Under the pieces are notes generated by a model. The model was not told the DNA's origin, ran no database searches, and saw only the letters and a list, made by a program, of their open reading frames with translations. A DNA stretch of 49,560 bases, taken from contig JADZEK010000193.1 in the NCBI GenBank assembly GCA_020850595.1, positions 1-49,560 of the forward strand. The letters are read 5' to 3'. This DNA is from Anaerolineales bacterium (GTDB lineage Bacteria; Chloroflexota; Anaerolineae; Anaerolineales; UBA6663). Numbering within the stretch: position 1 is the stretch's first letter; the number at the start of each line of letters is the position of its first letter. This document shows, piece after piece, positions 42,138 through 49,560 of this stretch. The translations under genes were made by a program, and so were the position numbers.

Positions 42138-44006
42138 TTAGTCATGCGGAGCGAAGCCGCCTGCCCAGTGGTGCAGCAACTCGCGCAAGGTCAGATCGCA
42201 GTTCGGCGTGTACGGGCTCAGCTTCGCCTCCTTCAGAATCGTGCCGAAGGTGAGGCGGCTGCCGTGGGCAACCAGGCGCGCGGCCGCCGCGTTGATGGCG
42301 GCGGCGCGTGCCTGCCGCCGTGCCTGGCGCAGCGCCTCCCGGTGCGACCGGACCGCCCGCCGGGCCAGCGCGTGCAGCGCCGGATAATGCTTCTGGAGTT
42401 GGGTGAAGGTCAACCCGGTCGGGCGGGCCAACGCCTCGACCTTCATCAACGTCGTGCTCGCCTGCATCTGCGCGATGGCCTCGCGCAAGCTCATCTCCAC
42501 GGCCGCGTCGCGCTGCCGGCGCACTTGGGCGTTGTGCGGTCCAGCGACCGCCTTCACGCGCCGCGCCAGGTCCGGGCAACTCTGCAGGTACTCGGGACCA
42601 TGTCCCATGGCCAGCGCCACGCGTCGCAAGGTGATCGGTTCAGTTTGCCCCCGCATCCCGCGCAAGGCGGCCTCCACCTGGGCACGCTGCGCGACCTGGC
42701 GTTGGCGCTGTTCCCGAGCGCGCCGCCCAGCCTGGGCCTGGTGGACCCGGTCTTCCAGGCCCAGCGCAATCCAATACATCCGCACCGTCTTTTCGCCCCA
42801 ACCGAGCGCCCGCGCGATCTGGCGATTGGCTTCACCGCGCAGGCCCATGGCCTTCAGACGCGCGACCTCGCGCGGCGGCTTGGGCACGATGGGCGGATCG
42901 CCAGGCTGGATGACCGGCTTGCGCGGTTTGGTCAACCAGGCCCCGTCGTAGCCGCGGGTGAAATTGCGCCCGCAGGCCCCGCACCGGAAGCGTGCCGCCC
43001 GGCGCTCGGGCAGGTCGGCCAGCAGGCGCACGCCCAAGCCCGGCGGCGGCGCGTGGTTGGGGCAATCCAGCGTCGGGCACAGGCGCAGCGGCAGGTGGCG
43101 CGGCGTGTCCAACTCGGCCTCGAATTCAGCCGGGACGTGCAGCCCGGCAAACTCGGGCCAGCTCAGGTCGAACTGCTCCAGGTAGACCGGATACAGCGCC
43201 AAGGGGGTCCGAGCGCCCCGTTCCAGGCCAGAGAGCCAGCCGTCGCCGATCCCCATCTGGCGCGCCAGATCGGCCAGCGAACGCCGGTCCTGCACGCGCA
43301 GATAGCGGAACTTCAGGCCCACTGCCGCCGGCAGCCCGGCGCTGCCGGGTGGGAGGGTGGGCACCAGGGACCGCTCGGGATCCAGCAGATAGCGCAGGCC
43401 CATCACAAGCCGGGCCTGGGCGGCCAGGAGCGTCGCCGGGGCGGGCACGACCGGCAGGCGGCGCAGATCCGCAGCGCAGGCCACACAGCGCAGGTGTTGC
43501 TCGGATGGATCGGCCGCGCTGAGCGGCCGGCCGCAGTCCGGGCAGTGGCTCTGCAAGAGACAGCCATGCTCGCAGCAGGCCGTCACCGCCGCCAGCCGCC
43601 AAGCCAGGCGCACATAGGGATCCGCCTGCAGGCAGCGCGGGCAGACCCGCAACGCCGGGTGGATTACCCCGTGCAGCGAGTGGCCGGGGCTCAGAGAGTC
43701 GCTGCCGCTCAACGCGAGCGGCGGGCGGAACTTCTCCACCAGCGGCGCCACGGTCAGCCCGCGCCAGATGTTCGGCGCCAGGCCTGTCCGCTGCATCAGG
43801 CGCTGCCCGTCTTCAATCGGGTATTCCCAGCGCAGGCGCGTCACCTGGGGCGGATGGACCCAATGCGGGAACAACTCCCGGGCCAGGTCCCACAACTGGG
43901 CGCAGCCGTTGGCGGCTCCCAGACGCAGCAGGTAGCCGCTCAGGCACTCATCCGGGTATGGCGCCGGTCGGCAGGGCAGCACATCAAAGAACCAAGGGTC
44001 AGCCAT
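42138..44006 (-). CDS. tniQ: TniQ/TnsD-family target-selection protein
   Basis: About 622 aa from ATG 44006 (MADPWFFDVLP), overlapping the tnsC stop by 8 nt; a GTG at 44015 is the alternative. The N-terminal half has the TniQ zinc fingers (RVCPRCLQ, CCEHGCLLQSHCPDCGRP, RCVACA), and a second zinc-ribbon-like pattern (LCPTLDCPN, FRCGACGRNF). HTH-like segments follow (DLARQMGIGDGWLSGLERG, LGWGEKTVRMYW). TniQ/TnsD proteins bind the target DNA and recruit TnsC; the length and C-terminal DNA-binding parts favour a TnsD-like, sequence-specific selector. Its target may lie in the radC 3' end, given the insertion point. Confidence 0.87.
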   Translation of the reverse strand: MADPWFFDVLPCRPAPYPDECLSGYLLRLGAANGCAQLWDLARELFPHWVHPPQVTRLRWEYPIEDGQRLMQRTGLAPNIWRGLTVAPLVEKFRPPLALSGSDSLSPGHSLHGVIHPALRVCPRCLQADPYVRLAWRLAAVTACCEHGCLLQSHCPDCGRPLSAADPSEQHLRCVACAADLRRLPVVPAPATLLAAQARLVMGLRYLLDPERSLVPTLPPGSAGLPAAVGLKFRYLRVQDRRSLADLARQMGIGDGWLSGLERGARTPLALYPVYLEQFDLSWPEFAGLHVPAEFEAELDTPRHLPLRLCPTLDCPNHAPPPGLGVRLLADLPERRAARFRCGACGRNFTRGYDGAWLTKPRKPVIQPGDPPIVPKPPREVARLKAMGLRGEANRQIARALGWGEKTVRMYWIALGLEDRVHQAQAGRRAREQRQRQVAQRAQVEAALRGMRGQTEPITLRRVALAMGHGPEYLQSCPDLARRVKAVAGPHNAQVRRQRDAAVEMSLREAIAQMQASTTLMKVEALARPTGLTFTQLQKHYPALHALARRAVRSHREALRQARRQARAAAINAAAARLVAHGSRLTFGTILKEAKLSPYTPNCDLTLRELLHHWAGGFAPHD

Positions 44007-45183
44007 GGGTAGCACTCGCCTGAGCGGTCTGAGCGCGCAGGTAGTCCAGGAAGTTCACGACCTTGGCGCGCTTAATATCGCCCCACGCTTGTTGGAGCAC
44101 TGCCACGCTCAGGCCGGGCTGGCGCGCGGCCAGCGCCTTCAGGCAGGCATCCAGCACCAGGACCATGATCTCGCGCAGGATGCCGTCGGTCCATTGCTCG
44201 ATGAAGGCCGCCGGCCCCGGTTGGCCAGCGACCTGGCGCAACCCCAAACCCGAATCCTGCTCGAAGGGCAACAGCAGGTCGAGCAGGCTCAGGAAAGCGT
44301 CCAGGCGTGGGCCAGTGAAGGGGGTCAACTCGAAGTAGTCGTTCCAGCGGCCCTGGACTTCGGCATCGCCCAGGGTCCAGGCCACCGGGTTGCAGGACGC
44401 GCACACGATCGGCACGCCGGTCAGGTTGGAGAGTTCCAGCAGCCGGCGGCGCAAGGCCGGCACCTGGATGTGCTCGACCTCATCCACGATGAGCAATTCC
44501 ACCCCGCAGTGTTGGAAATACAGCTCGAGCAGCCGCAGGTGATGCTCTTCATCGCCGCGCACGATGGCCGCGCCGCAGGCCAGCAGCAGGCGCTGGAACA
44601 GGGGCTTGGGCGAGCGGTTGCTGACCGGGGCATCGATCTTCACCACCGGGACATGGTTGCGGGTGGCCTGGACCTCGGGCTGGTCGCGCACCCCGTACCA
44701 GTTGAGCAAGCTGCTCTTGCCGGCGCCCGAGACGCCGCCCAGCAACAGGCAGCGCGCCTGGCCGAGACTTCGGTAGCGCCGGATGGCGTCCAGCTTTTCA
44801 ATCAAGCCGTGCAGGGTCGGGGTGAGCAGGAAGGCCAGGTTGGCCAACCACAGTTGGCGGTCGGCCGGGCTCAGGCGGGCATACTGCGGCGCCAGGTGCG
44901 CCCGCAGCCGGGTGAAGCCCATGGGCCGGATCGCCTCCGGATCGAGATAGAACGGGCGGCGAGCCACGCGCAGCGCCCGTTGGCGGCGCAGGCTGCCAAT
45001 CTGGCTGCCCAGGAGCACATCGGCGCGCCGGCTCGGGCTGAGACCCTGCACCTGCTGGCGCAGCCACTGGTCGTCGGCCTGCCACTGGGCCGTCCACGCG
45101 CGCAGATCGGCCAGGTGGCCATGCACGTCCAGGTCCAGCGAAAGAGTCTGCGGTGTTGGTAATGCCAGGGCCGGGGCGTCCAT
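43999..45183 (-). CDS. tnsC: TnsC-like AAA+ transposition regulator
   Basis: 394 aa. Walker A LLGGVSGAGKSSLLNW (GVSGAGKSS 150-158) and Walker B VELLIVDEVEHIQ (D234, E235), then SCNPVAWTL and a C-terminal helical domain. TnsC assembles on target DNA and activates the TnsAB transposase. The ATG shares one base with the tnsB stop (TGATG), so translation is coupled. The N-terminal 130 residues would contact TnsB/TniQ. Confidence 0.88.
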   Translation of the reverse strand: MDAPALALPTPQTLSLDLDVHGHLADLRAWTAQWQADDQWLRQQVQGLSPSRRADVLLGSQIGSLRRQRALRVARRPFYLDPEAIRPMGFTRLRAHLAPQYARLSPADRQLWLANLAFLLTPTLHGLIEKLDAIRRYRSLGQARCLLLGGVSGAGKSSLLNWYGVRDQPEVQATRNHVPVVKIDAPVSNRSPKPLFQRLLLACGAAIVRGDEEHHLRLLELYFQHCGVELLIVDEVEHIQVPALRRRLLELSNLTGVPIVCASCNPVAWTLGDAEVQGRWNDYFELTPFTGPRLDAFLSLLDLLLPFEQDSGLGLRQVAGQPGPAAFIEQWTDGILREIMVLVLDACLKALAARQPGLSVAVLQQAWGDIKRAKVVNFLDYLRAQTAQASATHG

Positions 45184-47366
45184 CAGATCACCTCCTGCAG
45201 GCTCGCCAGCAGGCGCGTGCGCGGGTCGGGGTCCGTTTCCGGTTCAGCCCTGGCGACCGGTCCGGGTTCCAGGGCTGGGGGTTGGGTGACCGGCTCAGTG
45301 ATCACCGCTTCAGCCGCCACCGTGGGTGGACGACCGCGGCGCCGTTCTTCCAACTGCTGGACCTTGCGCCGGATGAGCTTTTGCTCGGCCTGGCGCTGGG
45401 CGATCAGCTCGCGCGTTTCCAGCAAGTGGATCAGCCACGAGTGCGGCCGGGGCGCCGTCACGGCAGCCTGCTGGCGCACCAGGTCCTTGGCGAGTTCGAG
45501 CTCCCACAGACTGACCGGCTCGAAACGACCATCGGGCAGGCGCAGCTCGCGGGCATAGCCGTCGCCCAGCCACACGCCGTCTTCGAAGACGGCGATCCGG
45601 CTGAGATCGGCCGGGTTGTAGCGCAGACGGAACTGGCGCACACGGCCCTGGCGGTCATGGCCGCGCAACCCGGCGATAGCGCTGTCCCAATAGTGCAGGC
45701 CGAACACGGCCACTCCCGAGCGCGTCGCCGTGCGGGCACCCGGGTGCAGCCGCCAGAAGCTGCGCTCCAGTTGCGGCGTGAGCGCCGGGGGGACTGGCGC
45801 CATGAGTTGCAGCCCGGCCAGCCACTTCTCGTGCGGGGTCAGGCCCGCGAGCTCCCGGTGCGGGGTGTGCAGGTAGTCCACCACGAGCTGGTGCACCAGG
45901 CGCACCACATCGCGGTAGAGCAGGCACGCGCCCTGGCTGGCGTTGTGCCAGTGGCGCTCGTGCGGCACGAGGACGGCGCCCGGCAGCCGTTCGCGCAGTT
46001 GCCCCGAGAGGTTGCCGAACAGACGCTCGACCAGGCCGCCATAGCGGGCCTGGTAGGGTGGGCGGAAGACCAGTTCCATCTGGGTATAGCGGCCGGCCCC
46101 AGCCAAGGCGCGCGCCAGGTCTTCGAGCGAGTAGCTGTGATGGGCCCAAGCGTTGTCCAGGAACAATCGCTGCGGGATGCCGAAGCAGGGCCAGGGCAGG
46201 TCGATCCCGTATTCGGCCAGGCCGGTCTTGGGCCAGATGGCATGGCGCAAGGCGCCCTGAATGCTCTCGATGCTGGGGTCGGCATAGTCCAGCCACAGGC
46301 CGATGACGGCGCGCGAAAAGGCGTCGACCAACACCGTAAGCCACAGCCGGCTCAAGGGCTCGCGGAATTCGTCGTCCACGTGCAGCACATCCAGCCGGTA
46401 ATGGTCGGCGAAGATGTACTGCAGCGGCAGGCTGGCGCTCTCGGCGAAGCGGTCGAAGAGCAGGAAGTTGGCGTCCCACTCGGCCTGCCCGTGGCGAGTG
46501 ACATAGGTCTGGACGCCCTCACCGGGCTGGGTACGAAACCAGCTCACGTAACTGAAGAACCACGAACGCGAGGGCAACTTGATCTGGACGAGTTGCCGGG
46601 CGAGGGCGAGATCGGACAGCAGGGGCGCAATGGGTTGACGGCCGTCCAACAGGCGGTCGATGAGCGTCTCGCGGTCGGTGGCATTGGCCTGCTGGAAGTT
46701 GAGCCACCAGCCCTGGTTGTGTTGCCAGAACTGCTGGGCGAGGTGGTAGACGGTCTGAGCACGCAGCGGCGGATTGCTGCGGTAAAAGCGGCGGATGAGC
46801 GTGTCCAGGAAGTGCTGGGCGTTCGGGTCGATGCGCGTCACCTGGTAGGAGCGCCGGCGCAGCGCCGCGGCGATCTGGGCGCGGTCGCCGGCATGCGCCC
46901 GGTACCGCTGGCGGTAGGCGTAGTAGCTGCTGAGACAGACCGGCGTCGGCAGCGCCGCGCAAGCCTGGCGGGTGGCCTCGGCCACACTGAGCGGCGCATC
47001 GATCCCCTGGGCCTGCGACTGGAGCCGCGCCAGGCCGGCCTGCACGCCTTCGACCGTCCGGATGATGTGGTCGGCTCGCTGGAGCAGGTGAGCGGGCAAG
47101 CTGGCCGCATCCGAAACGGGCGCCGGCGCCGCGGTCGGTGGGCTGGACAGCTCGGCCCGGGAGCGGGCAAAGCGGACCGGCCGGGCCGGATCAAACAACT
47201 CCAGCAAGGTGAAGCTCGCCGGCTCGCGGGTCTCGTCCAGGCGGGCTTCAAGGCGCAGCGGCTGCCGCTCATCCCAAGCGATGATCTCGAAGCATTGCTC
47301 GCCAAGTTGGAACCAATAGCCGGCTTGCAGCAGGTCCGCCGCGGTGAGCGGGCTCAGCGCGTTCAC
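45183..47366 (-). CDS. tnsB: TnsB-like DDE transposase
   Basis: About 727 aa. The start is GTG 47366, overlapping the tnsA stop as GTGA; the longer upstream frame is rejected because it lies inside tnsA. The DDE core shows LDVLHVDDEF (D about 331), RLFLDNAWAHHS (D about 404) and ARYGGLVERLFG (E about 446), the TnsB/MuA/retroviral-integrase pattern. N-terminal helix-turn-helix-like region and a C-terminal beta domain. TnsB binds the end repeats and joins 3' ends. Confidence 0.9.
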   Translation of the reverse strand: MNALSPLTAADLLQAGYWFQLGEQCFEIIAWDERQPLRLEARLDETREPASFTLLELFDPARPVRFARSRAELSSPPTAAPAPVSDAASLPAHLLQRADHIIRTVEGVQAGLARLQSQAQGIDAPLSVAEATRQACAALPTPVCLSSYYAYRQRYRAHAGDRAQIAAALRRRSYQVTRIDPNAQHFLDTLIRRFYRSNPPLRAQTVYHLAQQFWQHNQGWWLNFQQANATDRETLIDRLLDGRQPIAPLLSDLALARQLVQIKLPSRSWFFSYVSWFRTQPGEGVQTYVTRHGQAEWDANFLLFDRFAESASLPLQYIFADHYRLDVLHVDDEFREPLSRLWLTVLVDAFSRAVIGLWLDYADPSIESIQGALRHAIWPKTGLAEYGIDLPWPCFGIPQRLFLDNAWAHHSYSLEDLARALAGAGRYTQMELVFRPPYQARYGGLVERLFGNLSGQLRERLPGAVLVPHERHWHNASQGACLLYRDVVRLVHQLVVDYLHTPHRELAGLTPHEKWLAGLQLMAPVPPALTPQLERSFWRLHPGARTATRSGVAVFGLHYWDSAIAGLRGHDRQGRVRQFRLRYNPADLSRIAVFEDGVWLGDGYARELRLPDGRFEPVSLWELELAKDLVRQQAAVTAPRPHSWLIHLLETRELIAQRQAEQKLIRRKVQQLEERRRGRPPTVAAEAVITEPVTQPPALEPGPVARAEPETDPDPRTRLLASLQEVI

Positions 47367-48058
47367 GCCTGCACCGCCTGGTTCTGCGGCGCCAGCCACA
47401 CCCGCGCGGCGGGATGAAAAGTGCCGCGCCACAGCAGCGGTTGCTGCCAGTCCATCTGGAGGGCGCCATGCCAGAGCAGATGGTAGAGCGTGTTCAGGCG
47501 GGTGCCGCTGGCCGGGTCGGCGTGATCCAGCACGGCCGGCGGGGCGATGGGCAGTGGACCATGGAGTTGGGCCAGCCACCAGGCCGCGTGCTCGGGATGG
47601 GCATGGGTCTCGCCGCGGAAGGCGGACAGGAAGTCCAGGTTGCGGTACTCGCCGCCAGCGGGCAGGGTCTGGTCAGTGTGCAGCACATAGCGCCAGCCGC
47701 GCGCGCGGCAGATCGCCTCGGCGGCCGCTTCGCGCTCCGGCAAAGACAGACGGCTCTCGCGCCGGGCGGCAAGGGTGACTTCGTGGAGCTCGATCATGCC
47801 GCTCGTGCGCCAGACTTGGAAGTCCGGCGTATAGGTGCGGGGCCGGCCGCCCTCGGCAGTGAACTGAAGGGTTTCCGGCTGGCTGCGGTAATCGGCGACC
47901 GTACGGTCGCGTTCCAGGAGCAGGATGAGCTTGCGCTCCTGCTCGGATTCAAACTGAACGAGGTGGCCCCGTTTGTTGGTGGTCACCCCGCGGAAGTTGC
48001 CACCCAGGCTGCGTGCGCGGCGCACGTTGCCCGGGGGCGGATTGCGCTTCAGGCTCAT
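47363..48058 (-). CDS. tnsA: TnsA-like endonuclease with a deviant active site
   Basis: About 231 aa. ATG 48058, with AAAGGAG upstream, is preferred to the TTG at 48064. The restriction-enzyme-like fold reads FESEQERKLILLLERDR (E41), YRSQPETLQF, TYTPDFQVW (D79) and IELHEVTLAARRE. TnsA enzymes use E, D and a lysine in an E-x-K motif; here the corresponding residue seems to be T95 (E93-V-T95), so catalytic competence is doubtful. With TnsB it would cut the 5' ends, making excision cut-and-paste; loss would favour replicative cointegrates. The family match is good. Confidence 0.82.
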   Translation of the reverse strand: MSLKRNPPPGNVRRARSLGGNFRGVTTNKRGHLVQFESEQERKLILLLERDRTVADYRSQPETLQFTAEGGRPRTYTPDFQVWRTSGMIELHEVTLAARRESRLSLPEREAAAEAICRARGWRYVLHTDQTLPAGGEYRNLDFLSAFRGETHAHPEHAAWWLAQLHGPLPIAPPAVLDHADPASGTRLNTLYHLLWHGALQMDWQQPLLWRGTFHPAARVWLAPQNQAVQA

Positions 48059-48101
48059 GACCAATCACTCCTTTCTTGAGTTGCGCTGGACGGAAAATCC
48101 G

Positions 48102-48124
48102 CATTCCAGACTTACGCTGGACGG
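48102..48124 (-). repeat. Internal right-end repeat (TnsB-binding-like)
   Basis: The minus strand reads TCCAGCGTAAGTCTGGAAT, 18 of 19 identical to 42085-42103. A partial copy (GCGCTGGACGG) lies at 48084-48094. Both are next to the tnsA ribosome site, so transposase binding here could repress tnsA. Confidence 0.75.
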
Positions 48125-48199
48125 CAACCTATGCTGCCGGATTTTCCGCCCTGCTTCAAGGAGTGATTTCAGCCGATTCGGGGGCTGCGCGCCTCATTC

Positions 48200-48226
48200 C
48201 ATCCCAGACTTACATCGGAGCCGACA
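48200..48226 (-). repeat. Right terminal inverted repeat
   Basis: The reverse complement starts TGTCGGCTCC and carries GTAAGTCTGG, matching the left end at 22 of 27 positions. It ends directly at the CAGGC duplication. Confidence 0.88.
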
Positions 48227-48231
48227 CAGGC
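48227..48231. repeat. Target-site duplication, right copy (CAGGC)
   Basis: Exact copy of 42073-42077, directly outside the right end. Confidence 0.88.
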
Positions 48232-48249
48232 GCATCGCCAAGAACTGCG

Positions 48250-48288
48250 CTGGTGAGGGGTTAGTGCATGTCGCTAGCCCCTCACCAG
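48250..48288 (+). terminator. Large hairpin, original radC terminator cut off by the transposon
   Basis: Arms 48250-48264 and 48274-48288 pair at 15 positions with one G-U, around a nine-base loop. It would have lain about 28 bp after the radC stop before the transposon came in. No strong T-run follows directly; a T-rich stretch comes about 40 nt later (48323-48334). Confidence 0.55.
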
Positions 48289-48400
48289 CCAATGCTTCCA
48301 TCAGACGGCAGACATTCTGACGATTTTTTGTTTTAACGGGCAATACCATTGGCGACTTACTTATGTCGCCGGGCTGGTCAACGCTGGGTGCAGTGGGTAG

Positions 48401-49114
48401 TCAGGGAATTACGGTCGGCGTTGGGGTAGGTTCGAAGAGTTTGGCAAAGTCATCCATGGCTGTACGCCGAACATCGCCCATCTCCTCTGCATCAAGGCCA
48501 TATTCACCTTGTAACGCCTGTTCGGCTTCTGCCAAGACCTGCTCAAATTCCGACTGGATAGGTGGCAACTCTTCCAGGACTTGTTTGGATGTAATATCTT
48601 TGTTGAACCATCGACTCACGACGTCGCGCACCTGAGCATTCAGTACCAACGTATCCCCAAATACGTCAGTCAGCGCCGGGACCGGCTCAATCTCGCTTTC
48701 CGCTACCGCTTTCGTAACCACTCCGGCACCCAACAAATAACCAAAAGCCTGAAAACCGTCGATCTTGCCCTCTTGCAAACGAGTCGCCGTTTCATCCAGT
48801 AGTTCGGCCGCAGCCTGCGCAAAGACCATGATCTTGTAAGTCTGCATTACTGCGTCACGTACAGCCTGCGGCAAGGCCGTAGGCGAAGCCGTGGGCTTAG
48901 GCGTTGGGGTGTCCGTTGGCGTAGCGCTCGGTAAGGCCGTATCGGTTGAAAGCGGAGTCTTAGTCGGTCTTATCGTGGCCGAGGATTGCAGCGTAGCAGT
49001 CGGCCCCGCAGGGGTATGCTTTGACAGTCCTGGGCCGCTGCAAGCCACCAACAGCAAGGTGGCAAGAATCACTCCGGTCATAAACAGTTTGTGGTTTGTG
49101 CTGTAATTCACCAT
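48401..49114 (-). CDS. Thr/Pro-linker lipoprotein
   Basis: 237 aa. Signal peptide MTGVILATLLLVAC (lipobox LVAC) is followed by a long Thr/Pro/Ser/Ala linker (PTKTPLSTDTALPSATPT, in part) and a helical soluble domain of about 150 aa (AVRDAVMQTYKIMVFAQAA, in part). The C-terminus repeats the linker motif (EPTPTPTVIP). No enzyme motif. Like the 27078-28037 lipoprotein, this layout is common in Chloroflexota surface proteins. Transcribed away from the right edge, next to the transposon. Confidence 0.78.
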   Translation of the reverse strand: MVNYSTNHKLFMTGVILATLLLVACSGPGLSKHTPAGPTATLQSSATIRPTKTPLSTDTALPSATPTDTPTPKPTASPTALPQAVRDAVMQTYKIMVFAQAAAELLDETATRLQEGKIDGFQAFGYLLGAGVVTKAVAESEIEPVPALTDVFGDTLVLNAQVRDVVSRWFNKDITSKQVLEELPPIQSEFEQVLAEAEQALQGEYGLDAEEMGDVRRTAMDDFAKLFEPTPTPTVIP

Positions 49115-49490
49115 TTACTTGCCCTCCAGTTGCTCAATGTGATTTTCACGGCTGAACTGTCAAGTGATCATGCCCGCACATTAATTAGACCGCAATTTAT
49201 CAACAAACCAGCATGAGGGTGGTACAGCCATCGTTTGAATCTGAGTGGGTGACACCCCGACATCTCTTGAATTGAAACCGATAGCAGAATACGCTAAGCA
49301 ATGTGAAAGCTGACTTGAGCCAAGCGAACAATGTTGACAGCCCGATGCGCACTTTAGACTATTTCAAGAACACTCAGGGATACACTTAATAGCACTTCCG
49401 TGATATTCTATTAAAAGCTCATGCGTTCTACTAAGAACCTATCTCTAAACCTTATGATGACGGATAATGGTTAGCGGAGGGAGCCGCTCC
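49115..49490. other. Intergenic region before the right-edge transposase gene
   Basis: 376 bp without a convincing gene. It is more A+T-rich than its surroundings. The stretch CTAAGAACCTATCTCTAAAC near 49431-49450 resembles IS5/IS427-type ends, so the IS left end is probably there. Confidence 0.4.
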
Positions 49491-49560
49491 ATGACTGAGC
49501 CGGAAGCGACGCGCTATGCGGATGTCGAGAGTTGGGAATTGTCCGACAGCCTGTGGCAAC
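49491..49560 (+). CDS. IS5-like transposase, N-terminal part only
   Basis: ATG 49491 with GGAGG 11 nt upstream opens MTEPEATRYADVES, continuing WELSDSLWQ to the edge. The ELSDSLWQ phrase matches the opening of IS5-type transposases (usually followed by IEPLLP). The gene continues outside the window. Confidence 0.6.
   Translation, partial: MTEPEATRYADVESWELSDSLWQ

Larger units (their letters stand above)
42078..48226 (-). mobile_element. Compact Tn7-like transposon (tnsA-tnsB-tnsC-tniQ), no cargo
   Basis: 6149 bp bounded by 27-bp imperfect inverted repeats that start TGTCG (left 42078-42104, right 48200-48226; 22 of 27 match), flanked by the 5-bp duplication CAGGC. The four transposition genes fill it and are all on the minus strand in the order tnsA, tnsB, tnsC, tniQ/tnsD-like, with overlapping starts. 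Extra copies of the end repeats lie inside both ends, as TnsB binding sites. No passenger gene. G+C looks higher than in the flanking genes, consistent with a recent arrival. The element is apparently intact, but the TnsA active site deviates (see that entry). Confidence 0.92.

Noticed and set aside
42144..47417. Very long open frames on the plus strand opposite tniQ, tnsC and tnsB (for example 42144-44012, 44005-45162, 45153-47417)
   Set aside because: They are antisense to well-supported transposition genes, have Gln/Arg/Pro-biased compositions and no domains; high G+C explains the missing stops.
1..49560. CRISPR array, tRNA or rRNA genes
   Set aside because: No spaced identical repeats of CRISPR type, no cloverleaf or rRNA-like stretches were seen.

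Overview
The window looks like part of a large conjugative element (plasmid or integrative element) from a member of the Chloroflexota. This assignment is an inference. The grounds are moderately high G+C, secreted lipoproteins with long Thr/Pro linkers (TPTPT type), a Tad pilus set with no outer-membrane secretin, and a type IV secretion set of the PrgI/VirB4/VirB6 type seen in bacteria without a classical outer membrane. No rRNA, tRNA, CRISPR array, integrase or complete canonical relaxase gene was seen.

Left arm (about 81-30588, all minus strand). Reading from parA at 30588 toward position 1, one long, tightly packed and often translationally coupled gene chain encodes in order: ParA, a small membrane protein, ParB and a lipoprotein; then a Tad (type IVc) pilus block with TadG-like, a large secreted protein, a small hypothetical protein, CpaB, CpaE, TadA ATPase, TadB, TadC, Flp pilin and two TadE-like pseudopilins; then a conjugation block with two small membrane proteins (one VirB2-like), VirB6/TrbL, PrgI/VirB3-like, VirB4, an M23 peptidase and a VirD4/TraG-like coupling ATPase; then DNA-processing genes (a replication-relaxation family protein and a CHC2/Toprim primase); and last a signalling block of two histidine kinases, two response regulators and a RecB/Cas4-type nuclease-like protein. 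The notable feature is that the Tad pilus and the T4SS sit on the same strand in one arrangement, between the partition genes and the DNA-transfer genes.

Centre (30589-31519). A 930-bp divergent intergenic region holds a perfect 42-bp palindrome (30838-30879) whose centre is two abutting, inverted copies of TTGTCCACA, which resembles a DnaA box. A 20-bp double direct repeat of the GAGGA type lies upstream of parA and again upstream of the Flp pilin gene.

Right arm (31520-42070, plus strand). This arm carries a UvrD/Rep-like helicase, a run of small unrecognised proteins (several with Cys clusters), a 1299-aa fusion of a DUF6094-like methylase domain with an SF2 helicase, and a RadC-family JAMM protein. 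Strong hairpins punctuate the operon.

Transposon (42078-48226). A compact Tn7-like element (tnsA, tnsB, tnsC, tniQ/tnsD-like, no cargo) has 27-bp imperfect terminal inverted repeats starting TGTCG and a perfect 5-bp target duplication (CAGGC). It landed between the radC stop codon and what looks like the radC transcription terminator. Beyond it are a Thr/Pro-rich lipoprotein gene (48401-49114, minus) and the start of an IS transposase gene at the right edge.

Inferred working model: ParA/ParB maintain the element; the two-component genes sense a signal and may control pilus and partition expression; the Tad pilus makes cell contact; the VirB4/VirB6/PrgI channel with the VirD4-like ATPase moves DNA processed by the replication-relaxation protein and primase; and the right arm handles or modifies DNA in the new host.
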